Program-made: the position numbers and the translations under genes
The notes under the pieces: model-generated
What the model saw: the letters and a program-made list of their open reading frames with translations, nothing else
What the model was told of the DNA's origin: nothing
The model's database searches: none
Origin: an uncultured Bacteroidota bacterium
GTDB lineage: Bacteria; Bacteroidota; Bacteroidia; Bacteroidales; UBA12481
Assembly: GCA_903851365.1 (NCBI GenBank)
Contig: CAINOB010000002.1
Span: 200,051-264,050, forward strand
Direction: 5' to 3'
Length of the DNA: 64,000 bases
Shown here: in pieces, positions 17,249 through 27,240 of the stretch
Layout: each line of letters opens with the position of its first letter
Numbering within the stretch: the stretch's first letter is position 1

Positions 17249-20200
17249 ATGAATATTAAAAACTACTCATGGAGGTCCTCCCGCGGAACGTCCTGGAACG
17301 CATTTGGCATACTGCTGATTGGAATTATCCTGTCGGGACTGGCTGCCTATTATACTGAACAAAGCATCCGAAATACCCTTGCTGAGGAACTTAAAGATAC
17401 CGGCATTGAAATAAGCTCAAGAATAGATATCAGGCTTCATGCTCATGCCCAACTTTTAAGAAGCGGTGCCTCTTTATTTGCGACAACCGATACGGTAACC
17501 CGCGAACAATGGAAAGGATTCATTACTAATCAGGAAATCGAAAAAAACCTGAAGGGTATTCAGGGGGTTGGATATGCGCCACTGATCCCCAAAAAACAAT
17601 TGCAGGACCATCAAGGAACGATCAGAAAAGAAGGGTTTCCTGATTATAGGGTAACTCCTACCGGCGAGAGGGATGCTTACACCCCGGTAATTTTTCTGGA
17701 ACCCTTCAGCGGGAAAAATCTCCGCGTTTTTGGTTACGACATGCTATCAGAACCAGTCCGCAGGAAAGCAATGGAGAATGCGCGCGATTCCGATATAGCC
17801 ACTCTTTCCGGGAAGGTTAAATTAGTACAGGAAACAGATGAGAATCTGCAAGCAGGAATGGTGATGTATGTTCCTGTATACCGCAAGGATATGCCGGTTG
17901 ATTCACCTGAACACCGCAGGGCAGCCATCAGAGGCTGGGTATACAGCCCCTATCGTATGAACGATTTGATGAGTAAGATTCTGGATAAACTTAAAAACCC
18001 GGGAAAAGGCGAACTCTTTTTAGAGATCCACGATACACAAAGCCTATCTGAGGCAACCTTACTATTTAATTCCCAGGAAATACCGGACAGAAATAGTAAA
18101 TATAGCATCAAGCGTAAACAGGATTTTCAATTCAATACAAATTTCTGGACCTTGAATTTAACCCTGCTTAATTCTTATTGGACGACATTCCGTGCCGTAA
18201 TATTTGTTTTTGGTGTCGGGATCGCCATAAGCTTACTGATCTTCCTACTAATTAATGCCATATACAAACAGCGTCGGGAAACTCTGTTGCTGAATGAAAG
18301 TGAAAAGCGGTACCGTTCACTATTCCAGGACAATCATTCGGTCATGCTGCTGATTGAGCCTGATACAGGGGCCATCAGAGATGCCAATGCAGCAGCCTGC
18401 CAATATTACGGTTGGCCGATTTCTGAAATGTGCAGCAAAAACATTTCTGAAATTATCATGCTCAACGAAGAGGAAATTGCCTCAGAGATGCAAAATGCTG
18501 CAACGGAACAACGCAAGCATTTCTTTTTCAAGCACAGGTTGTCGAATGGAGAGATACGTGATGTGGAAGTTTATTCCGGCCCGATTTCGTACGGAGAGAA
18601 TACTTTACTCTATTCGCTGATACATGATGTTTCTGATAGAAAAAAAGCGGACAAGGATCTGAAAGCTATTAATTTAAGAATAACCCAATCGGAAAATGAT
18701 CTCGCGAAAGCCCAGGCTGTTGCACATCTGGGTAACTGGAAGTGGAGTGTAATGGACGGTGAGGTTACCTGGTCGGATGAGATGTACCGTATTTTCGGCA
18801 TCGATAAAAACAATTATACCGGCCGCCTTGGCGATGTGATCTCAGGGGTTATTCATCCTGACGATCTGTATCTTGTTCTTCCTTCCAATGCCGATAGTTT
18901 CGCGGGAAAAAAACCCATCGAGTATCGGATCATTCTACCCGATCATTCCATACGGTACATTTTAGCTGAATCCGGAGAAAGTGTTTTCGACAAGGAAGGC
19001 AACGTTACTTTCCTCACCGGTGTAGCTCAGGATATAACCGAAAGGAAAATGGCGGAGCAGGAACTGCTTGAAAATGAACAACAATTCAGATTTTTATCTT
19101 ATCAGCTTGAAGCAATTCTTGACCATATTCCGGGCCTGGTATTTTATAAAGACAAGAAAAATAATTTCATCCGTGTAAATAAGAATTTTGCTGAAGGACA
19201 TGGCAAAACCAAGGAAGAACTGGAGGGGAAGAATCTTGCCGACCTCTACCCCAAAGGGGATGCTGAACAATATTTTCAGGATGATTTAAAGGTAATTAAT
19301 TCAGGCCATGCCGAATTGAATATTGAGGAAAGATGGGTTACGGAAGAGGGTGTCAAGTGGGTGAATTCGAGTAAAATACCATTTGTTGATGCGGATGGGG
19401 AGACCATTGGGGTTATCGGAGTATCCATGGACATTACCGAACGCCGGCAAGCAGAACAGGCGGTGCGTGAGAGCGAGGAACTCTACCGGTCGATTCTTAT
19501 CGCTTCCCCGGATGTTATCACCATAACTGATCTTGACGATCGTATTCTGATGTTTTCACCTGGGGCCTTAAAAATGTTTGGATTGGAAAACGAAGATGAC
19601 ATAATGGGGCACTTAGGTTCCGATTTTATTGCTCCTGAAGACAAAGAACGTGCGGCTGCTGATCGACAACAAATGTTGGATGGAGATAGGAACGGATTAT
19701 CTGAATACCTCGCGCAGAGTATGGATGGCCGTAAGTTTTATGTTGAGCTAAATGGGGAGTTTATCCTGGATGCCGGCGGGCAGCCTTACCGGATGGTATT
19801 TATCATCCGCGATATAAGTGACCGGAAGCATGCCGAAGCTGAACTCCGTGAAAAGGAATTTCAATATTATAATCTTGCCAACTCCGGAATGGCACTTATC
19901 TGGGTATCAGATACTGAGAAGTCATGCTATTATTTTAATGAACCCTGGCTGAAATTTACGGGGCGGACGATGGAGCAGGAATCGGGCAACGGATGGGCGG
20001 AAGGGGTTCATGCTGATGACCTCGATTTTTGCTTTAATACCTTTGTGACAGCCTTTGATAAGCGAGAGCCGTTTGAAATGGAATATCGCATGCGTAATGC
20101 AGCTGGCGAATATCAGTGGATTCTTGATCTGGGCACCCCAACTTACAAGAGCACCGGTGAATTCACCGGATATATCGGGCATTGCTTTGACATCAATCAC

Positions 20201-21646
20201 AGGAAAATGATAGAAGCCGGTTTGTTAACCGCAAAGCAGGAGGCTGAAACAGCCAACCGGGCAAAGAGCTTGTTCCTGGCAAATATGTCGCACGAAATCC
20301 GGACCCCATTAAATGCTATCATCGGCTTCTCGCAATTGATGAGCCGCGATAACCAATTGTCAGAAACCCAGAAGGAGTACAATGTATCTATCATTCGTTC
20401 TGGTGATCATTTACTGGCGCTCATCAGCGATATCCTTGAATTATCAAAGGTGGAGGCCGGCCGGGCAGTTTTAAACCCCTCGAATGTCGATCTGAGAACT
20501 TTTTTCAAGGATATACAGCTTATATTTAATGAACGCGCAAAATCCAGAGGGCTGCATTTTATTCTCGAAACGGACTCCGATCTTCCTCATAATGTTATTA
20601 TTGATGAGAGTAAGCTGCGGCAGATTTTAATCAATTTAATAGGGAATGCTGTAAAATTCACCAACGAAGGGGGAATTTCAGTCAGGGCCCGCGTAGTCAA
20701 AGAAAGCAAGATCAAAAGTCACCTTTTTGTCGAAATTCAGGACTCGGGACCAGGTATTCCCAAAGAAGAAATTTCCAACCTTTTCCAGCATTTTGTTCAA
20801 ACCAGCCTCGGAATAAAACAGGGAAGCGGAACAGGATTAGGCTTAGCCCTCAGTCGTGAGCTGGCCATTTTAATGGGTGGCGATATTTCTGTATCAAGCA
20901 AAGTCGGGGAAGGATCGATATTTACGATACAGGTTGAAATAAAACTGGGGATCACCGAAGAAATTGCAAAAGGCAACTTAAACAAAGTGCTTTACATCGT
21001 TGAAAATCAGAAGAAATACCGTATCCTGATTGTTGATGATAAAGAGGAAAATCTGAGAGTAGCTGTTGACTTGCTCAGTATTGTGGGGTTTGAAACCAAT
21101 GAGGCGACAAACGGGGAGGAAGCCATTTTAAAATTCAAGGAGTGGAAACCTGATCTCATTCTCATGGATATGCGCATGCCGGTTATGGATGGATATGAAG
21201 CTATCCGCCGGATCAGAACCACCAGAGAAGGAAAGAAAACCCCAATCGTGGCAATAACTGCCAGCACTTTTGAAGGCGATCGGGAACGAATTGAAATATT
21301 GAATTTGCAGGGATATATCAGAAAACCATTCAGGGAAAATGAATTGTTCCAATGCATCGGAAAAGTCCTTAACATTAAATATATCTATGAAGATGAAACT
21401 TCCTTGCCACTGGCCGGAGATCAGGTTGTTAAAGCACAGGCAAAAGCTAATACAGCTGCGCTGCCTGAAAGGATGATAATGGAGATGAAGAATGCCCTTG
21501 CTATCGCAGATATCAGCCAGATTAAAAAATTAATAAATAGTCTTGGAGAAGAACATCAGGATATTTCCAGACTCCTGTTATTCCATACCAAAAATTACGA
21601 TTACGATTCCTTGCATCAGTTATTAAACATAGCGGAAAATAAATGA
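17249..21646 (+). CDS. CHASE-domain multi-PAS hybrid histidine kinase
   Basis: A 1465-residue membrane hybrid kinase. Membrane helix 1 is about 17-36, the periplasmic CHASE domain about 45-300 (IQGVGYAPLI, FLEPFSGKNLRVFGYDM, VYVPVYR-like end), helix 2 about 315-338. Five PAS domains follow at about 350-465, 480-600, 615-735, 740-860 and 865-990. HisKA has His1015 in ANMSHEIRTPLNA; HATPase shows NLIGNAVKF, DSGPGIP and GTGLGLALS. A receiver domain has Asp1307 in LILMDMRMPVMDG, and about 90 helical residues finish the protein. CHASE domains bind small extracellular ligands such as cytokinin- or peptide-like compounds. Its stop overlaps the next kinase by 4 nt, so the two should act in one phosphorelay. 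Signal and output are unknown. Confidence 0.93.
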   Translation: MNIKNYSWRSSRGTSWNAFGILLIGIILSGLAAYYTEQSIRNTLAEELKDTGIEISSRIDIRLHAHAQLLRSGASLFATTDTVTREQWKGFITNQEIEKNLKGIQGVGYAPLIPKKQLQDHQGTIRKEGFPDYRVTPTGERDAYTPVIFLEPFSGKNLRVFGYDMLSEPVRRKAMENARDSDIATLSGKVKLVQETDENLQAGMVMYVPVYRKDMPVDSPEHRRAAIRGWVYSPYRMNDLMSKILDKLKNPGKGELFLEIHDTQSLSEATLLFNSQEIPDRNSKYSIKRKQDFQFNTNFWTLNLTLLNSYWTTFRAVIFVFGVGIAISLLIFLLINAIYKQRRETLLLNESEKRYRSLFQDNHSVMLLIEPDTGAIRDANAAACQYYGWPISEMCSKNISEIIMLNEEEIASEMQNAATEQRKHFFFKHRLSNGEIRDVEVYSGPISYGENTLLYSLIHDVSDRKKADKDLKAINLRITQSENDLAKAQAVAHLGNWKWSVMDGEVTWSDEMYRIFGIDKNNYTGRLGDVISGVIHPDDLYLVLPSNADSFAGKKPIEYRIILPDHSIRYILAESGESVFDKEGNVTFLTGVAQDITERKMAEQELLENEQQFRFLSYQLEAILDHIPGLVFYKDKKNNFIRVNKNFAEGHGKTKEELEGKNLADLYPKGDAEQYFQDDLKVINSGHAELNIEERWVTEEGVKWVNSSKIPFVDADGETIGVIGVSMDITERRQAEQAVRESEELYRSILIASPDVITITDLDDRILMFSPGALKMFGLENEDDIMGHLGSDFIAPEDKERAAADRQQMLDGDRNGLSEYLAQSMDGRKFYVELNGEFILDAGGQPYRMVFIIRDISDRKHAEAELREKEFQYYNLANSGMALIWVSDTEKSCYYFNEPWLKFTGRTMEQESGNGWAEGVHADDLDFCFNTFVTAFDKREPFEMEYRMRNAAGEYQWILDLGTPTYKSTGEFTGYIGHCFDINHRKMIEAGLLTAKQEAETANRAKSLFLANMSHEIRTPLNAIIGFSQLMSRDNQLSETQKEYNVSIIRSGDHLLALISDILELSKVEAGRAVLNPSNVDLRTFFKDIQLIFNERAKSRGLHFILETDSDLPHNVIIDESKLRQILINLIGNAVKFTNEGGISVRARVVKESKIKSHLFVEIQDSGPGIPKEEISNLFQHFVQTSLGIKQGSGTGLGLALSRELAILMGGDISVSSKVGEGSIFTIQVEIKLGITEEIAKGNLNKVLYIVENQKKYRILIVDDKEENLRVAVDLLSIVGFETNEATNGEEAILKFKEWKPDLILMDMRMPVMDGYEAIRRIRTTREGKKTPIVAITASTFEGDRERIEILNLQGYIRKPFRENELFQCIGKVLNIKYIYEDETSLPLAGDQVVKAQAKANTAALPERMIMEMKNALAIADISQIKKLINSLGEEHQDISRLLLFHTKNYDYDSLHQLLNIAENK

Positions 21647-22767
21647 TACATCAAATTGTGCTGACCCCGGTTATCCCGAATGTCATTATTGTCGATGATA
21701 TACCTGCGAACCTTAAAATATTGGGCGATATTCTGGAAGCTGAGGGTTACATGGTTCGACCCGTACTAAATGGAAAGCTGGCACTCCAGATAGCTGAAAA
21801 AGAGAAGCCCGACCTGGTATTGCTTGATATTATGATGCCTGGTTTGGATGGATATGAAGTGTGCCAGGAATTCAAGAAACGCCCTTTCTTAAAAGACGTA
21901 CCGATCATCTTTATCAGCGCTCTCACAGATACCAATGATATTGTTAAAGCTCTGAAATTAGGCGGAGTCGATTACATCAGCAAGCCATTCAGGGTTGAAG
22001 AGGTACTCGCACGGGTGAATACGCATCTGAAATTGCATCAGCAAAAGAAAGAACTTCAAGAGATGAATGCTGAAAAGGACCGTTTCTTTTCGATCATTGC
22101 GCATGATTTGAGGAGTCCCTTTAATTCATTCCTGGGATTAACCCGGATGTTGGTCGAGGATTTTGATGCTCTCGAAAAGGAGGAGATGATGGATATTGCC
22201 CTGATCCTGAGGAATTCGGCCACCAATGTGTATGGTTTGGTAGAAAACCTGCTGGAGTGGGCAAGTATACAGCGAGGCTTGACCGCCTTTAATCCCAGGG
22301 TGCTTTTACTTAAGTCTTTTCTAGAAAATGCACTGCAGACGGTTTCAGAGTTCGCCAATTCCAAACGGATTGGTATTACTTATAGCATGAATGATGACCT
22401 TCAAATTTATGCTGATACGAATATGCTTGGTTCTGTTTTCCGCAACCTGGTTTCCAATGCAGTGAAATTTACTCCGGTTGGGGGAGCGATTTCTATATCA
22501 GCCAGTGATACGGGTAATGGAAACGTCTTAATTTCCATAACTGATAATGGTATAGGAATGGACATCAGCATGGTTGATCACCTTCTTCAGTTCGACACGC
22601 AAACTGGCAGAGCAGGTACGGAAGGGGAACCGAGCTCGGGTCTGGGACTAATTATCTGTAAGGATTTTGTTGAAAAGCACGGTGGGAAACTTTGGGCCGA
22701 AAGCAAGGAGGGTATAGGTTCAGCCTTCCACATGCTGATACAAAATAAAACCGGCGCCCTGCCCTGA
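21643..22767 (+). CDS. Receiver-histidine kinase (REC-HisKA-HATPase)
   Basis: A 374-residue soluble protein. Receiver domain about 13-130 with acidic pair D18-D19, phospho-acceptor Asp62 in LVLLDIMMPGLDG and Lys114 in ISKPFR. A short linker leads to HisKA with His154 in FSIIAHDLRSPFN and HATPase (LVSNAVKF, DNGIGM, SSGLGL). The order REC then kinase is the reverse of a hybrid kinase and is common in Bacteroidota for proteins that take phosphate from one kinase and control their own kinase activity. It starts inside the 3' end of the CHASE kinase (ATGA overlap), strong evidence for a pair. No DNA-binding or enzymatic output domain lies in either protein. Confidence 0.92.
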   Translation: MIHQIVLTPVIPNVIIVDDIPANLKILGDILEAEGYMVRPVLNGKLALQIAEKEKPDLVLLDIMMPGLDGYEVCQEFKKRPFLKDVPIIFISALTDTNDIVKALKLGGVDYISKPFRVEEVLARVNTHLKLHQQKKELQEMNAEKDRFFSIIAHDLRSPFNSFLGLTRMLVEDFDALEKEEMMDIALILRNSATNVYGLVENLLEWASIQRGLTAFNPRVLLLKSFLENALQTVSEFANSKRIGITYSMNDDLQIYADTNMLGSVFRNLVSNAVKFTPVGGAISISASDTGNGNVLISITDNGIGMDISMVDHLLQFDTQTGRAGTEGEPSSGLGLIICKDFVEKHGGKLWAESKEGIGSAFHMLIQNKTGALP

Positions 22768-22803
22768 AGCAACACGCCGGTTAATCTGACGAAGGATTAA
22801 TGC

Positions 22804-23151
22804 TTATTCGGGTTTTTCCGAACACTCACACCTGTTTTTCCATTCGGCTCTCATCTTTTCCTTTTGTTCAGGAGTTAGATGCATCCATCTTTCATGCCTA
22901 CCGTAGTGGTGTGATTTGTGGTGACCATGGTGACCGCTGAATCCGCCAAAAAGGATTTTCGACAGGATCAGGATTCCCAGGGCCTGCCAGAAAGTAATCG
23001 TATGTACACCTATCACTGCCGGAAGTAAAGCATTCCATAGAAGCATCACCAGGCTTCCGAAAATAAAAACACCAGCTGCAATGGCTATAGGGATGAAAAT
23101 GGCATATTTTATCCAGTATCCCCGTCTCCGTTCATGTCCGCAACACATCAT
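22804..23151 (-). CDS. Small His-rich membrane protein co-transcribed with sigma factor
   Basis: A 115-residue protein with two membrane helices (about 14-38 and 45-68), then a His/Gly/Ser-rich segment (FGGFSGHHGHHKSHHYGRHE) and a charged tail (LTPEQKEKMRAEWKNRCEC). It starts with MMCCGHERRR, so Cys and His could bind metal. It lies 20 nt after the sigma factor gene. The position is where an anti-sigma factor often lies, and the membrane topology would allow that, but no zinc-binding anti-sigma motif (HxxxCxxC) is present. Function unknown. Confidence 0.75.
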   Translation of the reverse strand: MMCCGHERRRGYWIKYAIFIPIAIAAGVFIFGSLVMLLWNALLPAVIGVHTITFWQALGILILSKILFGGFSGHHGHHKSHHYGRHERWMHLTPEQKEKMRAEWKNRCECSEKPE

Positions 23152-23171
23152 AATTTCTAATTTTTAAATTG

Positions 23172-23735
23172 TTAAAATTCGTCGTAAAGATTTTGAAGCT
23201 TTTCACGCAGATGCGCCACTGCGTAACGCTTTCGTGATATGATCGTTTTAATGTTTTCACCGGTATTATCCGCAATTTGCTGCAGGGTCATATCCTCCAG
23301 TTCATTCCAGACAAAAACATCCCGTTGTTTTTCTGGCAGTTCCTGCAGTGCTGAAAAAAAGACCTCCTGGAAATAGGCGCGTTCCATTACAGTCAGAGGA
23401 TCTGAACCGTCTATCAGCAAACCTTCGGGGAGCACCAGTTCGCCCTCATCATCTTCATAAGCCAGATCTTCCAGCGCTACCGTACCTTTCTTGCGTTTTT
23501 TGTCCACAATCTTATTGCGGCTCACGCGGTAAAGCCATGCGCTGAGCTGTCCAACCGGCTCAGTTTCGATGATGGTACTCAGCTGATACCAAACGTCCTG
23601 CAGAATATCTTCGGCGTCCTCATCGCTTTTCACCCTGTTCCGGATAAAGCTGAATAAACGCTTCCCGTAATTCTGCACGGCATAGGAGATACTTTGCTGC
23701 TGCTGTGCCATCGGTAAAGTCATTAAATCGTCCAT
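23172..23735 (-). CDS. ECF-type RNA polymerase sigma factor
   Basis: A 187-residue sigma-70 family protein of the extracytoplasmic-function group. Region 2 is about 20-90 (LFSFIRNRVKSDEDAEDILQDVWYQ, with the conserved DAEDILQ, then LSAWLYRVSRNKIVDKKRKK for promoter melting/-10 recognition). An acidic linker follows, then region 4 at about 125-185 (LPEKQRDVFVWNELEDMTLQQIAD helix-turn-helix, ending in TIISRKRYAVAHLREKL). The gene heads a two-gene unit with the His-rich membrane protein and is divergent from the FISUMP lipoprotein (86 bp between starts). Target promoters unknown. Confidence 0.93.
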   Translation of the reverse strand: MDDLMTLPMAQQQQSISYAVQNYGKRLFSFIRNRVKSDEDAEDILQDVWYQLSTIIETEPVGQLSAWLYRVSRNKIVDKKRKKGTVALEDLAYEDDEGELVLPEGLLIDGSDPLTVMERAYFQEVFFSALQELPEKQRDVFVWNELEDMTLQQIADNTGENIKTIISRKRYAVAHLREKLQNLYDEF

Positions 23736-23821
23736 AAAATAGTAGACGAATGAAATGGAAAATTACTTTAAAAGGTGGTGGGTTTTCCTAATTTTATAGC
23801 AAATATGAATAATCACCTATC

Positions 23822-24517
23822 ATGAACAAAAACCTTTTCCTTGCAGCCCTTACGCTTGCGATCGTTTTTTCCGGATGTAAAAAAGATCCTTTCGTCACGG
23901 ACAACAACGGGACTTTCACCGACACGCGCGATAGTCACGTATATCCCTGGGTAAAAATCGGCACCCAGATCTGGACGGCTGAAAATATGGCCTATATTCC
24001 TTATGTTAACCCTTCCACAGTAAGCTCAGTAGCTGAAGCCAAAAGCTATGTTTACGGTTACCAGGGTACCAGTGTTACCGAAGCTATGGCCACTTCCAAT
24101 TATGATAACTATGGCGGTTTGTACAATTATGAGGCGGCTAAGATTGCCTGTCCCTCCGGATGGCACCTTCCTACTGATGCAGAATGGAAAACTATGGAAA
24201 TGTTCCTTGGAATGTCGCAGGCAGAAGCAGATAATACTGGAAAACGAACAAACGGATCAGTGGACCTAAAATTAAAGGCCACAACCGCGTGGGGTGCAAA
24301 CAGCAATACAAACTCAAGTGGATTTAGTGCAATACCTGGCGGTTTTTGCGGCGATAACCTATTTCAGGCACTCCTTACAGGAACATGTTTCTGGACAGCT
24401 ACCAGTCAGGATGCGGACAAAGCTATTGACCGCTGGATGGATAATGTTTCTCCGGGTATCGATCGCAGCCCCTGGCCAAAAAGTCACGGATATTCAGTAA
24501 GGTGCGTCCGCAATTAA
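23822..24517 (+). CDS. FISUMP-domain lipoprotein
   Basis: A 231-residue lipoprotein: signal with lipobox VFSGCKK (Cys about residue 20), then a Fibrobacter succinogenes major paralogous (FISUMP) domain. Hallmarks are VKIGTQIWTAENMAY near residue 45, YGGLYNYEAAKIACPSGWHL with LPTDAEWKTME near 100-125, FSAIPGGFCG, and the end GYSVRCVRN. These proteins are surface or periplasmic, of poorly known function, sometimes linked to adhesion or glycan contact. It converges on the sialidase-fusion gene 29 nt downstream. Confidence 0.9.
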   Translation: MNKNLFLAALTLAIVFSGCKKDPFVTDNNGTFTDTRDSHVYPWVKIGTQIWTAENMAYIPYVNPSTVSSVAEAKSYVYGYQGTSVTEAMATSNYDNYGGLYNYEAAKIACPSGWHLPTDAEWKTMEMFLGMSQAEADNTGKRTNGSVDLKLKATTAWGANSNTNSSGFSAIPGGFCGDNLFQALLTGTCFWTATSQDADKAIDRWMDNVSPGIDRSPWPKSHGYSVRCVRN

Positions 24518-24546
24518 GAATTTTAATATTGATTGGGATAGATTTA

Positions 24547-27240
24547 TCACGGTAGCCATTGGCATGTGTGTAATGGCCCCATCTTTTTGCTTTTAGCTGC
24601 CACCTTTCCGTCAACCAAAACCTGAAGTCCGACACCCCTTTGATATTTCTCACCGGTACGGTCCCAGAGTATGGTGATCCGTTTGCCTTTATATGAGATA
24701 TCATCCAGACAGAACCAATCCCAGCTTTCAGGGACCAAAGGGTTTACTGTAAGCGTATTATCCAATGATGGTCTCAGTCCCACCAGCCCGGTGATGATAA
24801 TATCATTATAGGTGGAATGGTTATAGTAAATGCCTCGTTCCTGAAATCCGTGGTTGTAATTCTGCACTTCCATGCGGGTGCGGGCCAGCCAATCTCCGTT
24901 GAAAGGATTAAGGTTCTCATCGATCCATAATTTGTCATTGATTATTGCATCCCCGCCGGGCGGAATCTGACGAAACCGGTGAGATTTGGTATAGATCTTC
25001 AAGGTTTCGAAAAAATCACTTTTTGTAACCACATTCTGCGGATAATCATTCAGTACATTGGCCAGTGCAGTAAGGGTTTGTGAGGTTGCAAAGGGCCAGC
25101 TTGGACCGTTCCACTGGCATTCATGACCTTCATAGCTTACCCTGAATCCCGGATTTCTCTGCTCTGCAGTGGTGGGGCCGAATGGTGCAAAAAATCCTTT
25201 AGAATCCATGAGTTGATTCCAGGCGGTTTCATATCCCGCATTTTTTGGCGGAAGCTCAACGTACCAGGGAATGTAACCCAACAATTCGCGGGCATCGCTC
25301 AGTGACTCAGTTGACCCGTCTGTTTTGCTGCCTTCACCGGCGGTAGGAATAACCTTGAAAAATTCTGCTTTCGGATCCCAAAGTTTATCGAGTGTAAGTC
25401 GTTGTATTTTATCTGATTCAGCGCTGAACTCGCTGGCGAGTTTTTTATTTCCGGTCATCGAAGCTATCCAGGCAATAGCGCGTGCATCGGCAAACATATA
25501 GGAATTAATGGTCGGTCTCTTGCCAGTTCCTCCGATAGCTACCTCCATACCGTCCTGACCGTCATATTGCCAGAATAGTCCGTCCGCACTTTTGCGGCGC
25601 TTTTCCCATTCATGAAAATTGTTGACCAGATCGGGTAGAATATCAGTAAGCAGGGCATTATCAGGATGAACCATCTGGAATTGAAGAAAACTCTCGGCAA
25701 TCGGGAAACTGTAAACATAAGGGTCACCTCCCTGGCGCAGCCAGAATAATCCGTAATCCTTGATAAAATCCTGGTTGTGAAGCCAGCGGCCTTCCCTCAT
25801 GTGATGTCCGGCGGCACAGGAAATCGTATTATACTTTTTTGCCCAGGAAACATTTGGCATAAATTCGGTGATAACGTAGCCTTCAGGTGTTTGCTTGATG
25901 TGCTTGCGGTAGGTCCACCAGCGGTAATAATATACTTCCTCGATTTCTTTATCAGGACATTCAAAAAATGGGATGTTGGCAACCATGAATGGCCAGGCTT
26001 CGACATTTCGGATCATTTTTGTACCCGGCACAATATCCACATGGAGCTCCTGCTTGTCCTGTTCGTTGAATTCATCGATATAATGTTTGAAGGCAGTTTT
26101 ATCTAAAATTGTAACGCCCTTAACCTTAATTGTCTTTAAGTTGAGTGGAACAATTCTGAAGAAAATACCCTCGTATGCCGATTTTTCTCCTGCTTCATAC
26201 AGGCAACAGATCTCCTTACCGCTGACTTGAACCAAATCTGAATAGGCAGCTGGGCCTGCATGAACTGTGCTCAGCAGGTCCCAGGTTTTACCCTGGTCGC
26301 GGCTGATTTTCAGCTCCAGGTTGCGCCGGTCGGAGGAATCAGCTGGATTCAGAAAGGCAAGTGCCGTTTGGTGCTTGTTAAAGACAATATCCAGCAAGGC
26401 AGCCTGGCAGATGGGCTCAATCAGGTTCGGGTCATTCATCAGGTCCGACCAGGTTGCACCTCCATCTGTTGAAATACTTACCTTTCTGCTCCTCTGATTC
26501 TTCTCGTAGTTGCGCATATTCAGTATCAGCTGTCCGCCGTGCAGCTCGGCCACAGTGCACTCATTTACCTGATCCTGCGGTGTGGTACCGCCTATTTTCC
26601 AAGTGTTTCCATGATCATCGGAGTAGATAATATGGCTGAAATATTTTTTTGTTCCGGCTTCAATATGATCGCAGGGAATGATCAGGCGGCCCCTGAAAGG
26701 TTTGCTTTTCATCTGGATTCCGTGGACGGGACCGGTAGCATACCAGGTCCAGGAGGGCAGCTTGACAGAGGATGTCAGCTCCCTGGCCTTGCTCCAGGAA
26801 AGTCCATCGTCCAGAGAATTCATGATAAAAACTCTCCGGGTGTCCTGGCTGGTCTGGTTGATAATCATTGATTCGTGATCCTTGCCCAGGTTCCATGTTG
26901 AAACCAGAAAAATGTTTCCGGTTTCATAATCTACCACCGGAGCCGGATTGCCGGCAACATTGTCACCATCGTCCCAGACGATTTGCAGGGGACCCCAGGT
27001 TTTACCCCCATTGAAGGAGCGCCTGAGCACAAGGTCGATATCCCCCGTATCGGAGCAACCCTTTTTACGAGCCTCCGCAAATGCAAGTAATGTCCCTTTC
27101 GCAGACTTTATTATCGCCGGAATCCGGAAACAGGCATAACCCGAATCACCGGCTTTGAAAAGGGCTTCAGGCTCAGAGGCAAATAAGCCTGTTTTGGGAG
27201 ACAATAGAAGCAGAAAGGCGATGAAAATGCGAGAGTTCAT
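24547..27240 (-). CDS. Exported sialidase-like BNR protein fused to (alpha/alpha)6 glycosidase domain
   Basis: A 897-residue exported protein. The ATG at 27240 (MNSRIFIAFLLLLSPKTG) starts a Sec signal and overlaps the upstream stop by 4 nt. Residues about 25-370 are a sialidase-type propeller: the FRIP motif (ACFRIPAII) and at least five Asp boxes (SFNGGKTW, SLDDGLSW, SDDHGNTW, STDGGATW, SRDQGKTW). Residues about 400-897 are a second, helix-rich domain of the trehalase/GH63-like (alpha/alpha)6 type (YYYRWWTYRKH, GHHMREGRWLHN, WNGPSWPFATSQT, then a beta tail LTVNPLVPESWDWF). A single protein would thus carry two glycan-active domains. The N-terminal part may hydrolyse sialic acid or another acidic sugar; the pairing with the GH27-GH78 protein suggests a complex plant or host glycan. 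Substrate unproven. Confidence 0.8.
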   Translation of the reverse strand: MNSRIFIAFLLLLSPKTGLFASEPEALFKAGDSGYACFRIPAIIKSAKGTLLAFAEARKKGCSDTGDIDLVLRRSFNGGKTWGPLQIVWDDGDNVAGNPAPVVDYETGNIFLVSTWNLGKDHESMIINQTSQDTRRVFIMNSLDDGLSWSKARELTSSVKLPSWTWYATGPVHGIQMKSKPFRGRLIIPCDHIEAGTKKYFSHIIYSDDHGNTWKIGGTTPQDQVNECTVAELHGGQLILNMRNYEKNQRSRKVSISTDGGATWSDLMNDPNLIEPICQAALLDIVFNKHQTALAFLNPADSSDRRNLELKISRDQGKTWDLLSTVHAGPAAYSDLVQVSGKEICCLYEAGEKSAYEGIFFRIVPLNLKTIKVKGVTILDKTAFKHYIDEFNEQDKQELHVDIVPGTKMIRNVEAWPFMVANIPFFECPDKEIEEVYYYRWWTYRKHIKQTPEGYVITEFMPNVSWAKKYNTISCAAGHHMREGRWLHNQDFIKDYGLFWLRQGGDPYVYSFPIAESFLQFQMVHPDNALLTDILPDLVNNFHEWEKRRKSADGLFWQYDGQDGMEVAIGGTGKRPTINSYMFADARAIAWIASMTGNKKLASEFSAESDKIQRLTLDKLWDPKAEFFKVIPTAGEGSKTDGSTESLSDARELLGYIPWYVELPPKNAGYETAWNQLMDSKGFFAPFGPTTAEQRNPGFRVSYEGHECQWNGPSWPFATSQTLTALANVLNDYPQNVVTKSDFFETLKIYTKSHRFRQIPPGGDAIINDKLWIDENLNPFNGDWLARTRMEVQNYNHGFQERGIYYNHSTYNDIIITGLVGLRPSLDNTLTVNPLVPESWDWFCLDDISYKGKRITILWDRTGEKYQRGVGLQVLVDGKVAAKSKKMGPLHTCQWLP

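Noticed and set aside
22745-22785. AACCGGC...GCCGGTT hairpin at the end of the REC-kinase gene as a terminator
   Set aside because: Loop of about 20 nt, only a 7-bp stem and no U tract on either side.
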